From the NCBI GenBank assembly GCA_029964075.1, contig CM057142.1, positions 28,522,392-28,586,391 of the forward strand: a stretch of 64,000 nt of DNA, given 5' to 3'. How positions within the stretch are numbered: position 1 is the first letter of the stretch; the number at the start of each line of letters is the position of its first letter. A program made the translations under genes and the position numbers. The notes under the pieces are model-generated. The model was not told the DNA's origin, did not search any database, and saw only the letters and a list, made by a program, of their open reading frames with translations. This document shows, one piece after another, positions 1 to 11,820 of this stretch. The stretch comes from Patiria pectinifera. Lineage: Eukaryota > Echinodermata > Asteroidea > Valvatida > Asterinidae.

Positions 1-1500
1 CCATGTACAAAAGTGTTGACGGTCGGAATTGCGCAACTTTCAGTCGCCACTCTGTGGTGCTTTATTTGGAATACAAATAGCATAACAAACATTACACATG
101 CATGTGTACATGTAATATTTAAATCAGTTTGAGATGCAATATAGTGGGGGCCTAACATATTCAATGTACATTTGTGACTATTAATTGTAATTTTTCAAAC
201 AAGAAAACATCCTTTACGCATACTCTATAGACACTCCTACCAGGGTATTATTATCTATTTGAATTTGATTGGTGTAGTAAAATTGGGAAAAATTAAAGTT
301 CATCCTTATATATATACCTCATTATGGTGTAAAATTTTGATGTTTGCTTACCTAAGTAGGCAAATAAAAGTGAACAAAAAAGCCTGTTTGTATACAACAG
401 TAGTCATTGAGTGTATAGCACCAATTAAACCATAACAATTTCAACGGATGACTCCGAAAAAGTTCAATAAAACAGCCTTAATTTTCACTTTGGAACTGAA
501 TCGAACACATACACGTACAAAACAAACCTCAAGACACTGAAATTCAAGCCCATCGAAAAAAGGGAATACTATACACTTTCAGTTTGTCAATGACCACAAA
601 TCGTTGGTTAAGAACATATCAGTAAAACTTCTTTGAAACATTCATACTAGAGTTGAAAAAACTAAAAAACTGTAAAATCGAACGAGTAGATTTGAAATCC
701 ACAATTAAAATAAAAAAGTACATTCCATTAGAACCATAAAATTATTTCAACCTCGCATTTTTATTTAAAAAAAAATATTATAGGGTAGTGGAAAGTGCAA
801 CAAAAAAGTCAAAAAAAAAATACTGAATAAGGTTCATGTCAACAGGTCAAGTTATTTTAATATTTACAGTAACAGTATTTCAGATCTGTGCATTGTAATT
901 TGTCTAAGTACATCCATTTTATTTTGGCAAAAAAAAATCATCTGGTTGTTATTTGGTATACAACCAGAGAATTTCCAACCATTGTTAAGAATAGGCACTG
1001 AAAACTGAATTGCCTTGATACATGAAACACAAGAGGGCGCTATTCATGTTTCAACTGACTGTTTGGCAACATGGGGAGATCCTTTTATCTTGACACTCAC
1101 AAGTCATGTACATGTATTTGGAAAATGGTTTCCTTTTTTAAACTGTTCGAAAATTCAAAATATACCACAATACCATGACTTCAATTCACAAATATGTACT
1201 TGGAATCGTATTTGAAATTGAAGTCATACACGCATGCAAATTTTTAAATACAGGTGGGAGTACTGTAGTACTTGGGACCAGCTGGGCTATTGAGGTTGGC
1301 CACATATGCTGGTTGCCAATAGCCGACTGTATTGCAATGAACAGCAGGGCGCCAGTAAGGAGATGTTTTGAGCTGACTTTTGACCGTCACTTGACAAGAG
1401 ACGCTTGCAATTTGTACATTGACCTTGCTCTATCACATCCTCGTATTCATTTCAATATTTGCCCAAAGCGAATTTCCATCCTTTTTTTGCACTACTCTCC
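1..1500. other. Intergenic, no gene seen
   Basis: The stretch is AT-rich with many A runs. Open frames here are short and resemble no protein I recognise. It lies beyond the 3' end of the minus-strand coiled-coil gene. I see no RNA gene or element boundary. Confidence 0.6.
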
Positions 1501-1639
1501 AATATCTGCCACTGCAACAAGTCTTCTGCTCAGAGCCAGAGTTGCATGACTCGTGACTCGTGACTCGGACTCAGACTCCAGTCTGACTCCGAATCACGAG
1601 TCATGCTCAGCAAAAGACTTGGTGCAGTGGCAAATATCG
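1501..1639. repeat. Foldback repeat rich in TGACTC
   Basis: The left arm from 1501 (AATATCTGCCACTGCAACAA and on) is matched in reverse complement by the right arm ending at 1639, with a few mismatches. The centre is a run of GACTCGT/GACTCGG words, themselves arranged as an inverted pair. More TGACTCG-type words follow at about 1640-1710 and 1965-2015. It could form a ~70-bp stem. It is probably a decayed foldback element or degenerate minisatellite. Confidence 0.6.
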
Positions 1640-2559
1640 GACTCGAGTGACGATGACAAATGACTCGGATTTGGACTTGGACTCGACCTGTGTGACTGGG
1701 GACTCGACTAAAATTACAACAAATTACTGATTTCTTCAACATACCGGTAATAACCTTTTGAAGATAATCCTTTCCTGAGCAAGCGATACAGTCAGTGCGG
1801 TGTAGAAGAAAAAGTACTGTACCTGTACATACACAGCGAGTCCGGCGGGCTTGTTTCCGATATTTTGCTTTGGGAAATCAACGTGAGGTTTTAGTAGTGC
1901 CTCAACATTTATTTCCAATATATAGTATGGTACTTAAAAGACTTGTGACTTGGATTCAGACTCACGACCTGCATGACTCGGGACTCGGGAGAGGTGACTC
2001 GACTCGGACTCAACTTGGCGACTTGTATAAACAGACCAAAGTAAACAAGTCTTTGCGAGCTCCTCAGGCCCGACTTATCCCTCTAAACGAGTACTGTACC
2101 TGACCAGCAGATAATTCACTTGCCTTATGAGTCGGTGAAGCATGCTTCAATCACTTCAGTATAACCCTAACCCCCTAGGGTGTTCTGGATAGAAACCCTG
2201 GTAAATGCAGCAATATGCAACAACTGTCAAAACGACAAGACTGCCGAGTGTAGCAAGATCCATCAGGTAAAAAAACTCAAGGCCAGGCTGCCTCAGAGTC
2301 TGTGATCACCAACTGCAGCAAGAAACATTACTCTGGAGTTGTTGAATGGGACTAGCCCTCATTGTTTCAGAATTGGCGGTTTATGCATTGGTTTTGATGG
2401 CTCAAAGCTTAGGCCCCATAGACTTTCATCCTGATGCACTACATGTATGTTGCATCTGGCACAGTTTGGGTTTTTAGACCAATCAACTAAACCCGCCCCA
2501 TAATGTTTTGACCACTAACAGACATGGTCAAAATTGCATGCGAAATTGTGAGCCGTTCT

Positions 2560-3480
2560 GGCAAAATGAGACAGAGCTGGGCACAGGCCGTAGTGGAGAA
2601 AACTGCAAAAACAAATTCCAGATTTATTGTATATTTGTAATCTTAGATATGTCTACTACACATATTTAAAGGGAATGAACAACATTTGCTTTTGCTTCAG
2701 TTTTCAGAAATTAATGGGTTTGGAGATTAGTATGTTGTAGCAAATATTGTTACACTGACTTGTTTCACGTTTTGGGTTCGTAGATGCTGGAAAAAAACAA
2801 TCATATTCTTGTAGTCTGGTTCCCTCACCCCACTCAAGATGAAACGGAGCAATTTATAGACTTTGCAGAATTGTAAGTTCAGAGAATCAGTCTAGCAGGC
2901 TTGTAGTCTTCACAGGTGTGTAATCAATTGCAAAGAAAGTGCAGACGAACTACATATGAAAATTAGAAGCACGTTTTGAAAAAAAAGCCAGTTTTGTTCC
3001 CAACGCTGGTCGGCCGACCAGCGTTGGAAAAATACAGTTTTTCTTGAAAATGTCAGCACACCAGGAGCCACAACTTTATATGATGCTTTAGACTGTCATT
3101 CCCTAACAATCCAGTAAGATATTTCGTGATGATTTGATCATTTCGTTTTTTGATGTTTGCAAATGTTGTATCTTCCCTTTAAAGGATAAAGCATAAAAAT
3201 CATGGAATCAAAGTGTTTTTAAGGAAATGCAACTTGCACTTTCAATTTTCCCAACTACAAAATCAAAACTTTGTAAGCCCTTTTCTCAATATTTTACTTT
3301 TTGAAATGTCGATAAACGCATACTCATATAATGCAAATCAGCAATAACTTTTTAAATGGAGTAACCAATTGACCGATTGAAAGTGCAAATAAAAGTCGCA
3401 TTTTATTCTCTTTCCTAATACCTGCAAAGCCCAATTTCGATATCCGCCCAGTTCTGTCTCAGAATGCCTCCTAACTGTCT
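2560..3480. repeat. Diverged ~0.9 kb inverted repeat with perfect central palindrome
   Basis: The centre, 3000-3027, is a perfect 28-bp palindrome whose half is CCAACGCTGGTCGG. The outer ends carry related words in opposite orientation (TGAGACAGAGCTGGGC near 2569 and GCCCAGTTCTGTCTCA near 3448). A TTTAAAGGGAA...CAACATTTGC segment near 2665-2695 also has an inverted partner near 3150-3183. Arm spacing is uneven, so indels have accumulated. It is likely an old foldback DNA transposon. The central palindrome is certain, the full extent is not. Confidence 0.5.
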
Positions 3481-3857
3481 GAAGTGCCCACAAAATTGTC
3501 TAACATGCGCGCACTTGCATATGACGTGCTCATTGGAAAATATGCAGAGTGGCCCATGCAACCAAAATAGGGTATTTTGTTATCCTAAATATTGAGGTGT
3601 TTTCAGAAACATCTAGGTTTGTGGTACTGGAGGGCAGGGGCGAGGGCAGGGATGTGGAAGAGCAAAAGTAGTTTTAATTTGTAAGATGTGATGCTTTCAT
3701 TTTCTTAAACAAATAAAATAAAAACAACATTCTGCCAGAGGGACAAGTTGTTGCCCCCCCCCTCTGAATACGTAACTTGGTGTCTTGTTTTGGACGATTC
3801 ATAGAGCAAGGGTTAATCAATAGCTTTTAAAGACCAACCTAACCAACCCGCACCTCT

Positions 3858-4069
3858 TCAGCAGATCATCTCAAACAGGTGCAAGAGCCTGGACATGGCC
3901 CTGTTGTTCTGGTTGCAGCGGTATAGGCTGTCCCGCTTGCTGAAGAAGACATCCACCACTAGGCAGGCGTTGGACAGGACCGACAGGTTCAGGGACTCCG
4001 TCTCTGGGTCCTTCCTCTGGGACTCCTGGCTGGCTGTGTGGAAGACCACCAGAATGACCTCTGCGTCGC
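3858..4069 (-). CDS. Coiled-coil gene, terminal exon 4
   Basis: 70 codons including the TGA at 3858-3860. Acceptor is CTCTCAG. It encodes the strand EVILVVFHTAS and a C-terminal helix with the RCNQNNRAMSRLL signature, and ends FEMIC. Confidence 0.72.
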
Positions 4070-7000
4070 CTGAGAGAGACAGACACACGAGGAAGACAGT
4101 GTCAGTGACAAAGTACAAGCCGTGGAGCATCAAGGACAAACAAAGTGATAAAGTAGGGAATACAAAATCACTAACTCCACCTTACTATGAGGTCTTGGCT
4201 TGTGGCACTGGCAAGCCACAATCATTACTTCTGAGGCAGTAAATGTCAAGGAGAAGTATAACTTTGAACTTACTACTGACGCCATCCACAGCCTTCATGA
4301 TGTTCTGGGTCAGATCATTGGATGCCAAGCAGAACACCAAGGTGACCATATGATGATCTCGCCCTGGAGACCACTCCTTCAAGACTAGGTCAACCCCCTT
4401 AGCCGCCATGTGGGACTTCAGGCGTTCCTCCAACATCTCATCGCAGTCGTGGAAGTTACCGTCTGACTTGCGGAGACAGTTCACTGTAAAGAGACAATGG
4501 TGGACAAGGTGATGGTTTCAATTCTGTCTTTCTGGATTCTGTTTTGCAAGGGATGCAAGAGGGTTTTTGCTCAAGGACCAAAAAAATTGCACGATCGCAA
4601 TACAACATGTACTCACATTGCAATACTGCACACGTGTTTAGTATGTCCCCAATGAATGTACAATACATGTATACATTTGTGTAACATTTGTGCTAGTCTT
4701 GGCAAAAGAGGTCAGTGATTGATAGGGATGGCTGAATTGTTGAAGAGCGCCCTTGCACAATTGTTTTTTTATTTTTTTTCGCGCTAACGTCTTGGGGAAG
4801 CTGCAGCAACAGGGGCTAGGCCATCCCATTTGATACCAGAAGTCGTATGTGCGACGGTATCACTGTGTTGCATACATGTATCTAATTAGCGATGCTTAAT
4901 CACTACACGTGTATGTTTACAAAGCTGTCCTGCGAAGATAAATTTTTCAACAAAAAAAAGGCTTAGCGTTCAGTGACGATAATTCATTATTGCGCTATAA
5001 ACCACTTCATGATCGCTGATTGGCTCCCTAAGAAAGCCTTAATCTCTTAGTAACCAAGGGTTACATACCGTATGGAGTCAATGGGTTCCATGCCTGAATT
5101 ACAGAGGGCCCTTTTGACCACTTTAAATTTTAGTTTGAATGTGCACAAACCCATAGTGCCATCGAGTGACAGTCAGGTTTTGTCAGCAATGCATTCAAAT
5201 GTCTCTCTCAGTGGTCTCCCAAACTGTCCAAATCAATTGGCCATGGCTTGAAATAATATGTGCACCTAAGGAAGCCACTGGCATGCAGCTGCAGCCATTT
5301 CCCCAGTCTCGTCTGTTATTGCCAGCTGCAGCCAAGTGATTTGGACATGGCCTAAAATTCGAACTACACTGTATATTCTGCAAAGGTGTGTATACATGTA
5401 TGTATAGCTGTGCCTGGTATTCAACCAAAAGTAATACCTGTGACCAAACTGGTCCCACTTGTGCCAGCTCCATTATCGTTCCCCTTCTTCAGGACGGGTC
5501 TCTGCTTCTTTCCATGGCTCGGCGACTGCCTCCCGTTTTGACCATTCACATCCTCCTCCCTTGCCACCCCATTGGTCGCCTCGTGTCCATTGGCTTCCCC
5601 ATTGGTCAGTCCATTGGTGGCACTGTTTTGCTTCTTGTGCTCATCCAGGCAATTCTGGAGCTGGTCGTTGCTCTTTCTCAGCCTCTCGTTCTCCATCTTG
5701 AGCGAGGTGATGTTTTTCGACGAGTCCTCTTCCAGCGTCTCGGTCTCTGAGACGTCTCCGTTGCTGACTCCGTTCTTGGCCTTGGCGCCGTTGGCCAGTT
5801 TCTTTGATTGTGTCTTCTCGGCCTCTTTCTTCAGTTTGGTGTTCTCTCTTCTCAGAAGCTCTACTTGGTGTCGGAGGAGACGGAGGGCTCCATTCTCCCG
5901 CCTAAGGGCATCAATCAGGTACTTCTGAGTTGTGATGACTACCTCAGGGTCACGGTGGGTCAAATCACTCTCAAGTATCTGGGAAGACCAACAATGAAAA
6001 CAAACTGTAAGAAACTTCCCATGGATATGAAAAGACTTATAGGTAACTTTAGGTCAAATCATTCTAAAGTCTATACAATGTTTCAATTCCCAAAGAAGCA
6101 TATTAACCTCTAAGGGCTCTTTGGGGGTCAAGGACCAAATACCACAGAATACTGCATGTGTTGTGCACACTTGTATGGAAAGAAATGCATACAACAGGTT
6201 ACAACTGAACAGTATTTTGTAGCTTTAGGTGAGGTCAGGGTCAAGTTGGCCTTCTCAAACTGAATGCACAATTGGAAGGTTTACATGTTTGTAAATCAGC
6301 ATAAACTCAATAATAAAGACCTCAAAAATGTACATTCCATCCCAGGTTTGAGTAAACTACATACCGGTACAAGTACATGTGTTTGTACATCCCTCCCTTG
6401 TGATACGCCAAGCAAAGTCCTTGAATAACAATGCACCAAATTCACCCCTAACTGCACTTTACAAGGTCCTTCCCAATCAGGAGCCTGTATTACTCTACTT
6501 GTAGTACATGTATTAACAAGGCAACTTTCTAGGCTTCGCTACCCACCATCCATGTGGCAATTGTGAACTTGCACCAGCACTTTCAAGTTGCAAAAGTGAG
6601 TCATTCACCCACTGTTTCTAACAATGCAAAACTAGAAAATGGGCCATAGTGAGAGTGCAGCCAACCGACCAGGTCAAACAATTGCATGTACAGGGGAACC
6701 CTTGGCCTGGTATTCCTATTAAATTTTTCCATAATCCAGGTACAATGCACATGCCATTTTAGTTGAACACTTTGTGAACAGTAACAATTTACCCAAATGT
6801 ACTAGTACACACGGGTACCTACACTATCCCAGTGTCACGCAAATTCTATTCCATGATTAGATTTCCAATCATGTTGATTTGATAATGACCGAATTTCTTT
6901 TCCTTTAACACTGATAGAGTGGCCCCATTTTCATGAACCAGTTTATTGCAGACATTGCTGATTGATGTTGGGTCGGGGTTAAGGTTAAAGGATTCCATAG

Positions 7001-10000
7001 CATCAAGCTGTGCATAATGTACATGTATGTGCATGCGTGTACATTAATCCCATGTGGAAAATAGTTTGACAATAGCCAATTGATGTAAGTTGTAATGTAC
7101 GGTACATGTACAACATGTTTATGTCGTGTAAATAACACACAATGTACATGTACATGTACATGTATGTACTTAAGCAAGTTGTATTTTATGTTCTGAATTT
7201 GAGATAATGTTGTATCCAACTGCAATGTGTATTTCTATTCGGTTTGAAGTACAAACATTTGTACTACATGTACATGTATACATGTACATTATGTATTGAT
7301 GGTACAATAGAAAGGGCAAAAAAAAATACCATTACAATCTACTTGTGTAGTGCATCTACACTTATCGAGGTTCTGAAGACATGTAATGTAAGCTCCTGTG
7401 CGGAATATTTTAACATCCACTGAATGTCCAAATGTCGTTTTAGCAAAATATATGTAGAATGGGTTCCGTGCACAAGCACCCCCTCAACGGTAAGGAAGGA
7501 AGAGTCTGGGGAGACAACTTGAAGTGACATACATTGTACGAATGCATCGCTGATGAAGCATGGGACGCCTGACCCTCAGGCAGGATGCTGATGGCTTTCT
7601 GTACATTTAAAATAAACTTAAAAGTGCATATTTAGCGCCATACGCGTGTAAATCGCGTATATGTGCACGCGGTGTGTTCCATCCATGGGGCTTTCGAATG
7701 TGGTAAAAGTGCCCTCTCTTGTTTGCGCACGTAACCTATATTAAAAAAAAGTGAGCTAGCTGTCCTTAGTAGATGACAAAAAAACGTAATGAATGCATCA
7801 GTGCTGCCTAACAACATCTACCTTAGCGAAGTAGTCTCAAACTTTTTTAGGAAATACATCATTGTAAATTGATGAGATTGTCTAATACCGGTATATTAAA
7901 ATCTAGTTTGATACCCCAACGGAATCAATTACTTTGAAGCTTGCATCACAGCCATGGTCAATTTGCCAAGGGTCAAATTGGTCATAACACAAACGGCACA
8001 TCACAAAATGGTCGAGTAACTCAAGTTGCCCTTGGACTATTACAAAGGTCTTTGTAAAGGCATTCTTTGAGTTCTATGACTTTGGTGTGCCCCACTATAG
8101 CGTCCTTCATGCAGGGATGGTTTGGAAAGAAAGGGTATGGTACAAAACCAGCTTGTATCCTTTTTACATGTATCTAGAGCAATTGAAGGCAAATTTGGCC
8201 TGTGTGTACATAAACCCAGAAAGAACCTTTATAAAGACATGAATACATTCCATGTACAAAGGAATGACAAACTAATTGGGTGTTGAGTCAAGGAATGAGT
8301 GATGTACATGAATGTGTAGCATATTTGTATGTTTGTTTAAAGGCACATGTACACGAGAACATACATCTGGTACAAAAAGAAACTAAGCAGTTTTTATAAT
8401 CATCTTGGCTTGGACATTTTGCAGTGAACAAAAAATCCGAAATTTATACATTTTGTCACGAAAACTTTCCGGTTTCGATTTGGAGCACCGTGTCAAGCGC
8501 TGAAGCTCCTGAAACACCAAAACTAAAAGTTGCACTTTATAGCGAGATTTTCAATGGGCATTGCAACACACAACTGAATGCGGGGCCTGCATCATTGCAT
8601 TCAATTGTGTGTTGCAATGCCCATTGAAAATCTCGCTAAGTGCAACTTTTTAGTTTTGGGGTTTCAGAAGCTTTAGCACTTGCGCTCTTGTTATTTCTTA
8701 CACAAATCATCTGTTATAAAGGTCAATTATCTTTTTACTGACAGATCTTTACAAGAGGTTTATTTATCAATCCATCTGTTTCTCCGCTCCGTTCACAAGT
8801 ACCCCCTCACCAGCAAAGAAAGTACAGTTGGGGGTGACCAACCGATGCCATCTTGCCTTTTTGCAATTTTGCCGCGACGCACAGCCGTACCACTGCGTGT
8901 AAATAGTACAAGTACAAATCCCCTGGTGTACATGTACGTGCGTCACACACAAGGAACAGTGCTCGTCAACCAGCTAAATGTCCCGCCCATAGGACGTCGT
9001 TGCTAGGTAACAGGGCGCCCTCTTTCATTGGCACGCAGAGCCCATAGTCCGTCTGTCCCCAAACTTGAGGATTGCTTTTTTCTAATCCATTTGGTGCAAT
9101 GCCCGATTGGCATTGATCTGTCAACATTTCAGGTCATTGCTGTTGTTGTCAATCCATCTTTTCTTTGGATGTGAATAGTTGGCAGCGATCTGGTAGTCAA
9201 GAATCTCCCTTGGCCAGCTGTCCTCGATCATTTGCTGGAGGTGACCAAATAAAACCAGCAAATTCTCCAAGAGCTTTGCTGAACAAATGAATGCTTTGAA
9301 TTTTAGACCCAAAAGTGCCCCACCCGGCAAAATGTATTAATTACTGAGAAAATTGCGGAAAGAATGTTGCAACCTGATGCTACCGTACTTCAGCGGTTGT
9401 GTACAAAGTCTATGGAGAGTCAAGACAATTTTCTAAGTATTTCCTAACAAAATTGAAAATGTTTTTCAGTTGCAGATTCATGTCTCATCATCATTTTTGC
9501 AATGACTGACCTTCATTGAGATGATATAAAAAGCAGCATCAGGTTGCAACATTCTTTCCAAAATTGCAACCACTCCGGTCCGCCTGGATTTTGCACGGCC
9601 ATCTTCTTGCAGAAACATGTTGAACGAATGGGGAAGAGTTCCATACTGGGTGGGCCAAACACATCAATTTTCACCTCACCTTGTGATTTCACGCAAGATG
9701 AATCCAGGAAGACTCGCAAATGCGAAATTCTTTTAGGAAAAATGTGTTTTTAGAGCACATTTTGGATGCACACGTCCTGCAATTAAGTTGGAGGCAGCTG
9801 GTCAAATTGATTGACAGCAGTACGTTATACGCATGACATCGCCAACTGTGACAACACATTAGCCGGCCAATGATAGTGCAATACATCAATTTCTCATGAA
9901 TATATATTTAGTTTATTTCAATGGATTCTTCAGATACGTTCAAAGATTAATCATTGCAATGTGAATGCGATCGTGTGCGTGGTAATGCAATGCAATGAAG

Positions 10001-10600
10001 ACATTGTCCAACCTGGCTAGCTAGTAATACTTTTTAGTTAAGAACACTGGACTCATGCATGTTTCAGAGGCAACAGTGGCATGGGTTCAAGCCCGGCCCT
10101 AGACACTTGTGCACTTGAGCAAGGCACTTAACCATTAATGCTTCGTCCTTCGGATGGGACGTAAAGTTGTAGGTCCTGTGTGTTGTATAAATGCACGTAA
10201 AAGAACCCAGTAACACTTATCGCTAAGAGAAGGGGTTCCCTCCGGTGTTTCTGGCAGTTATCCTCATACATACACCAGGCTGTACGCGATAACCAGGCGT
10301 TTGTACAGAAGCAAGTAACACCTGAGATACGGATACTAGATAGGCCGGCTGTACATGTACAGGCCTGCCGGTACTTACACGAAGTCGCTCGACCAACTTT
10401 GGAATATCATCTTCGTCCACATTACCGAGCGGCCCTTCCCCAGACCGATCGTCTGGATGCTGGCTGGCATGGGGTAACGCATTCTGGAGGTTATACTTGT
10501 TCTTGGACCGTGATCTTCTGATTGTCAACCATCCGAGGCTACGATTTTTTGACTTGTTTTTGGGCAACGGAACGGGCCCCAATTCAGACGCCATCGCCAT
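3858..10600 (-). CDS. Coiled-coil protein with uncharacterised C-terminal domain (4 exons, 394 aa)
   Basis: Coding exons are 10379-10600, 5438-5978, 4274-4483 and 3858-4069. Introns are GT-AG and phases fit (0, 1, 1), giving 394 codons plus stop. The chosen ATG at 10600 has A at -3 and G at +4. A second in-frame ATG lies two codons later. Residues 1-60 are basic and Ser/Arg/Lys-rich. Residues about 65-145 and 165-195 look like coiled coil (LRRENGALRLLRHQVELLRR; KMENERLRKSNDQLQN). Residues about 196-250 are a low-complexity Asn/Gly/Lys linker. The C-terminal ~140 residues alternate hydrophobic strands and helices (HMVTLVFCLAS, DAEVILVVFHTAS, LYRCNQNNRAMSRLLHLFEM). From memory this pattern resembles uncharacterised proteins of amphioxus and fishes, which I could not check. 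There is no signal peptide or membrane segment, so a cytosolic scaffold is plausible. Function unknown. A minus-strand ATTAAA lies ~180 nt past the stop (3673-3678). Confidence 0.72.
4274..4483 (-). CDS. Coiled-coil gene, exon 3
   Basis: This exon starts the C-terminal domain (CLRKSDGNFHDCDEMLEERL) and contains the hydrophobic strand TLVFCLASN. Acceptor is TTACAG. The donor A|GTAAGT gives phase 1. The alternative donor two codons upstream (GTCAGT) would break the join to exon 4. Confidence 0.72.
5438..5978 (-). CDS. Coiled-coil gene, exon 2
   Basis: 180 codons plus one base. Acceptor is CCCAG and donor is GTATTA. It holds two heptad-like helices separated by an Asn/Gly/Glu-rich segment and ends in a low-complexity TNGEANGHEATNG-type linker. 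The 4.4-kb intron upstream carries a hairpin, a MITE and a SINE. Confidence 0.75.
6000..8490. other. Intron 1 of coiled-coil gene, no second gene seen
   Basis: Non-coding on both strands. It contains TACATGTA simple repeats (see 7140-7168 and 7265-7290). A GTTCCGTGCACAAGCACCCCCTC-like word near 7460 recurs in diverged form near 8790, suggesting an old dispersed repeat. Confidence 0.5.
7140..7290. repeat. TACATG simple repeats
   Basis: Two runs of alternating ACATGT (about 7142-7168 and 7265-7290). The same self-complementary word recurs across the window (for example 29876-29893, 30580-30592, 30764-30776, 35190-35205, 50982-50996). It is a genome-wide simple repeat rather than a local feature. 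Confidence 0.8.
8498..8680. repeat. Near-perfect ~84-bp hairpin
   Basis: The left arm ~8498-8581 and right arm ~8597-8680 are inverted copies with a loop of only ~15 bases. The inner 41 bp (8541-8581 against 8597-8637) has a single mismatch. Divergence rises toward the outer ends. Such a long, recent hairpin is either a foldback element or the source of a hairpin RNA. It lies in intron 1 of the coiled-coil gene. Confidence 0.85.
9357..9559. mobile_element. 203-bp MITE with perfect 25-bp inverted ends
   Basis: Positions 9357-9381 and 9535-9559 are exact reverse complements (GGAAAGAATGTTGCAACCTG and on). The interior is non-coding. A single related end (AAAGAATGTTGCAACCT) recurs near 28078. 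It is a non-autonomous DNA transposon in intron 1 of the coiled-coil gene. I could not assign a superfamily. Confidence 0.8.
10035..10265 (+). mobile_element. tRNA-derived SINE, partial
   Basis: It carries a B-box-like GGTTCAAGCCC near 10085 and then a body shared almost word for word with the SINE at 37655-38059 (CTTCGTCCTTCGGATGGGAC; AAAGAACCCAGTAACACTTA; GGTGTTTCTGGCAG). The 3' tail is missing. It lies close to the exon 1 donor of the coiled-coil gene. Confidence 0.75.
10379..10600 (-). CDS. Coiled-coil gene, exon 1
   Basis: 74 codons from ATG at 10600 to a GTAAGT donor, phase 0. It encodes a basic N-terminus (SLGWLTIRRSRSKNK) and an acidic stretch ending DDIPKLVERLR. The open frame continues upstream of the ATG without a stop for a while, so a longer N-terminus is not excluded. 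Confidence 0.65.
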
Positions 10601-11280
10601 GTTCAACGCTTGTGTGTATTGACATTTTAATTGAACGAGTAGATCATGTCTGATGCAAGTAGACTTGAGACAAGTCCCTGTGCTGTTCCGATGCTCATTA
10701 TATTTTTTGTCACACCGTGGCCACTTCGCCTCGCAAAAATGGAAGTAGGAAAAAAACATGGAGCTATAAACCCCCCAAAACAGAAACGTGTCGGCAATTT
10801 CAAGGAATTCAAGCAAAGACGTAGGATAATCTGAATTATAACCCTCTCCGGATGTGTTTGTTATCGTTACTGTTTAATAAAACTTGCAAGCTAGTGCTAA
10901 CTTTAATTTATATTGCGGGTGCAAAGATTGCCGATCGTTGTGAAGTTTAGGGTTTTTGTCACATGAACTACACGATTGAAAAAACCTGTAGTCTTTGCCA
11001 AGCCGCCCACGTACGTACATGTACGTACACACGCGTGTGCTCGCTGTTGATGACTAGCGATATGATGGGTGTGTCCCAGACGAACTTTGGTTGATGCGTG
11101 GTATTGGTTAAACATAACGTGTCCCCAGCCCATCCCACTTGACGAACCCCATGACCCGTTGTCCCTGTTTGTTTTTTCATTTTTTCTCCATCATGGCATT
11201 GTTTTAGTTGTACAGTTCACTACTGAAATTAAAGTTGTAAACAACGTTTTATTCCTAGAAATATTTAATTTTTAATAAGG
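10601..11280. other. Upstream region of the coiled-coil gene
   Basis: Contains the presumed minus-strand promoter and 5' UTR of the coiled-coil gene. A palindrome-rich ACGTACATGTACGT lies near 11010. I see no TATA box that I would defend and no other gene. Confidence 0.35.
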
Positions 11281-11286
11281 CCGAAT

Positions 11287-11641
11287 AAAAAAAACACCCA
11301 TGTTTCTCGTCCGGGTTTTTGAAAAAAAGGAGGAAGCGGGGCTTTTTATTTTTTATATTTTTTATTTGTTTCAAGATGGCCACCATTTAAGAATCTCCTG
11401 CAACCGTTGGTGTTTCCATTGTTCCAAGACACTTTTAATGTGAAAGATACATTGGACAATAGAACTGAACATATTTACAGTGCCATTTAGACTTGTATTG
11501 GTCTACAACTTATTTTCCGATGAATTTGTGGACTTTTTCGGTGTTTTTTACTGCATTTTTCAAAAATAAAAAATAATAAAAAAATCCAGGCGGCGTCCAA
11601 AAAGGAAGCGGGCGGGGACGAGAAACATGTTTTTTTGTTTT
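11287..11641. mobile_element. ~355-bp inverted-repeat element
   Basis: The left end 11287-11312 (ACACCCATGTTTCTCGTCC) and right end 11616-11641 (GGACGAGAAACATGT) are inverted copies. Inner words GGAAGCGGG also match in inverted sense. The AT-rich interior is non-coding. It is a MITE or foldback element. Confidence 0.7.
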
Positions 11642-11655
11642 ACTTTGCCTTAAGT

Positions 11656-11820
11656 TTAAAGCTATAGTCCATTATTTGCAGCAATCCAAACAGTTACTGA
11701 CGCAATTACTGTTGAAAAACGTGCTTGGTTGAAAGATAGTAAGGAAACTAAACTCCCTGTGAAATTATTCTTTCTGGCAAGCTTTAGTTGAAGGAATCAA
11801 CGAAGGCCTTTCCAACGGTG
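11656..11820. mobile_element. Truncated MITE, ATAGTCCAT family
   Basis: It begins AAAGCTATAGTCCATTATTTGCAG and continues with sequence seen in inverted orientation in the copies at 19084-19585 and 42077-42573 (AACTAAACTCCCTGTGAAAT; GAAGGCCTTTCC). The other end is lost. Confidence 0.7.

Noticed and set aside
1015..2103. Several 60-124-codon open frames near the left edge
   Set aside because: No family resemblance. They overlap the foldback and TGACTC repeats.
5388..5928. Plus-strand frames of 118-120 codons
   Set aside because: They are antisense shadows of exon 2 of the coiled-coil gene.
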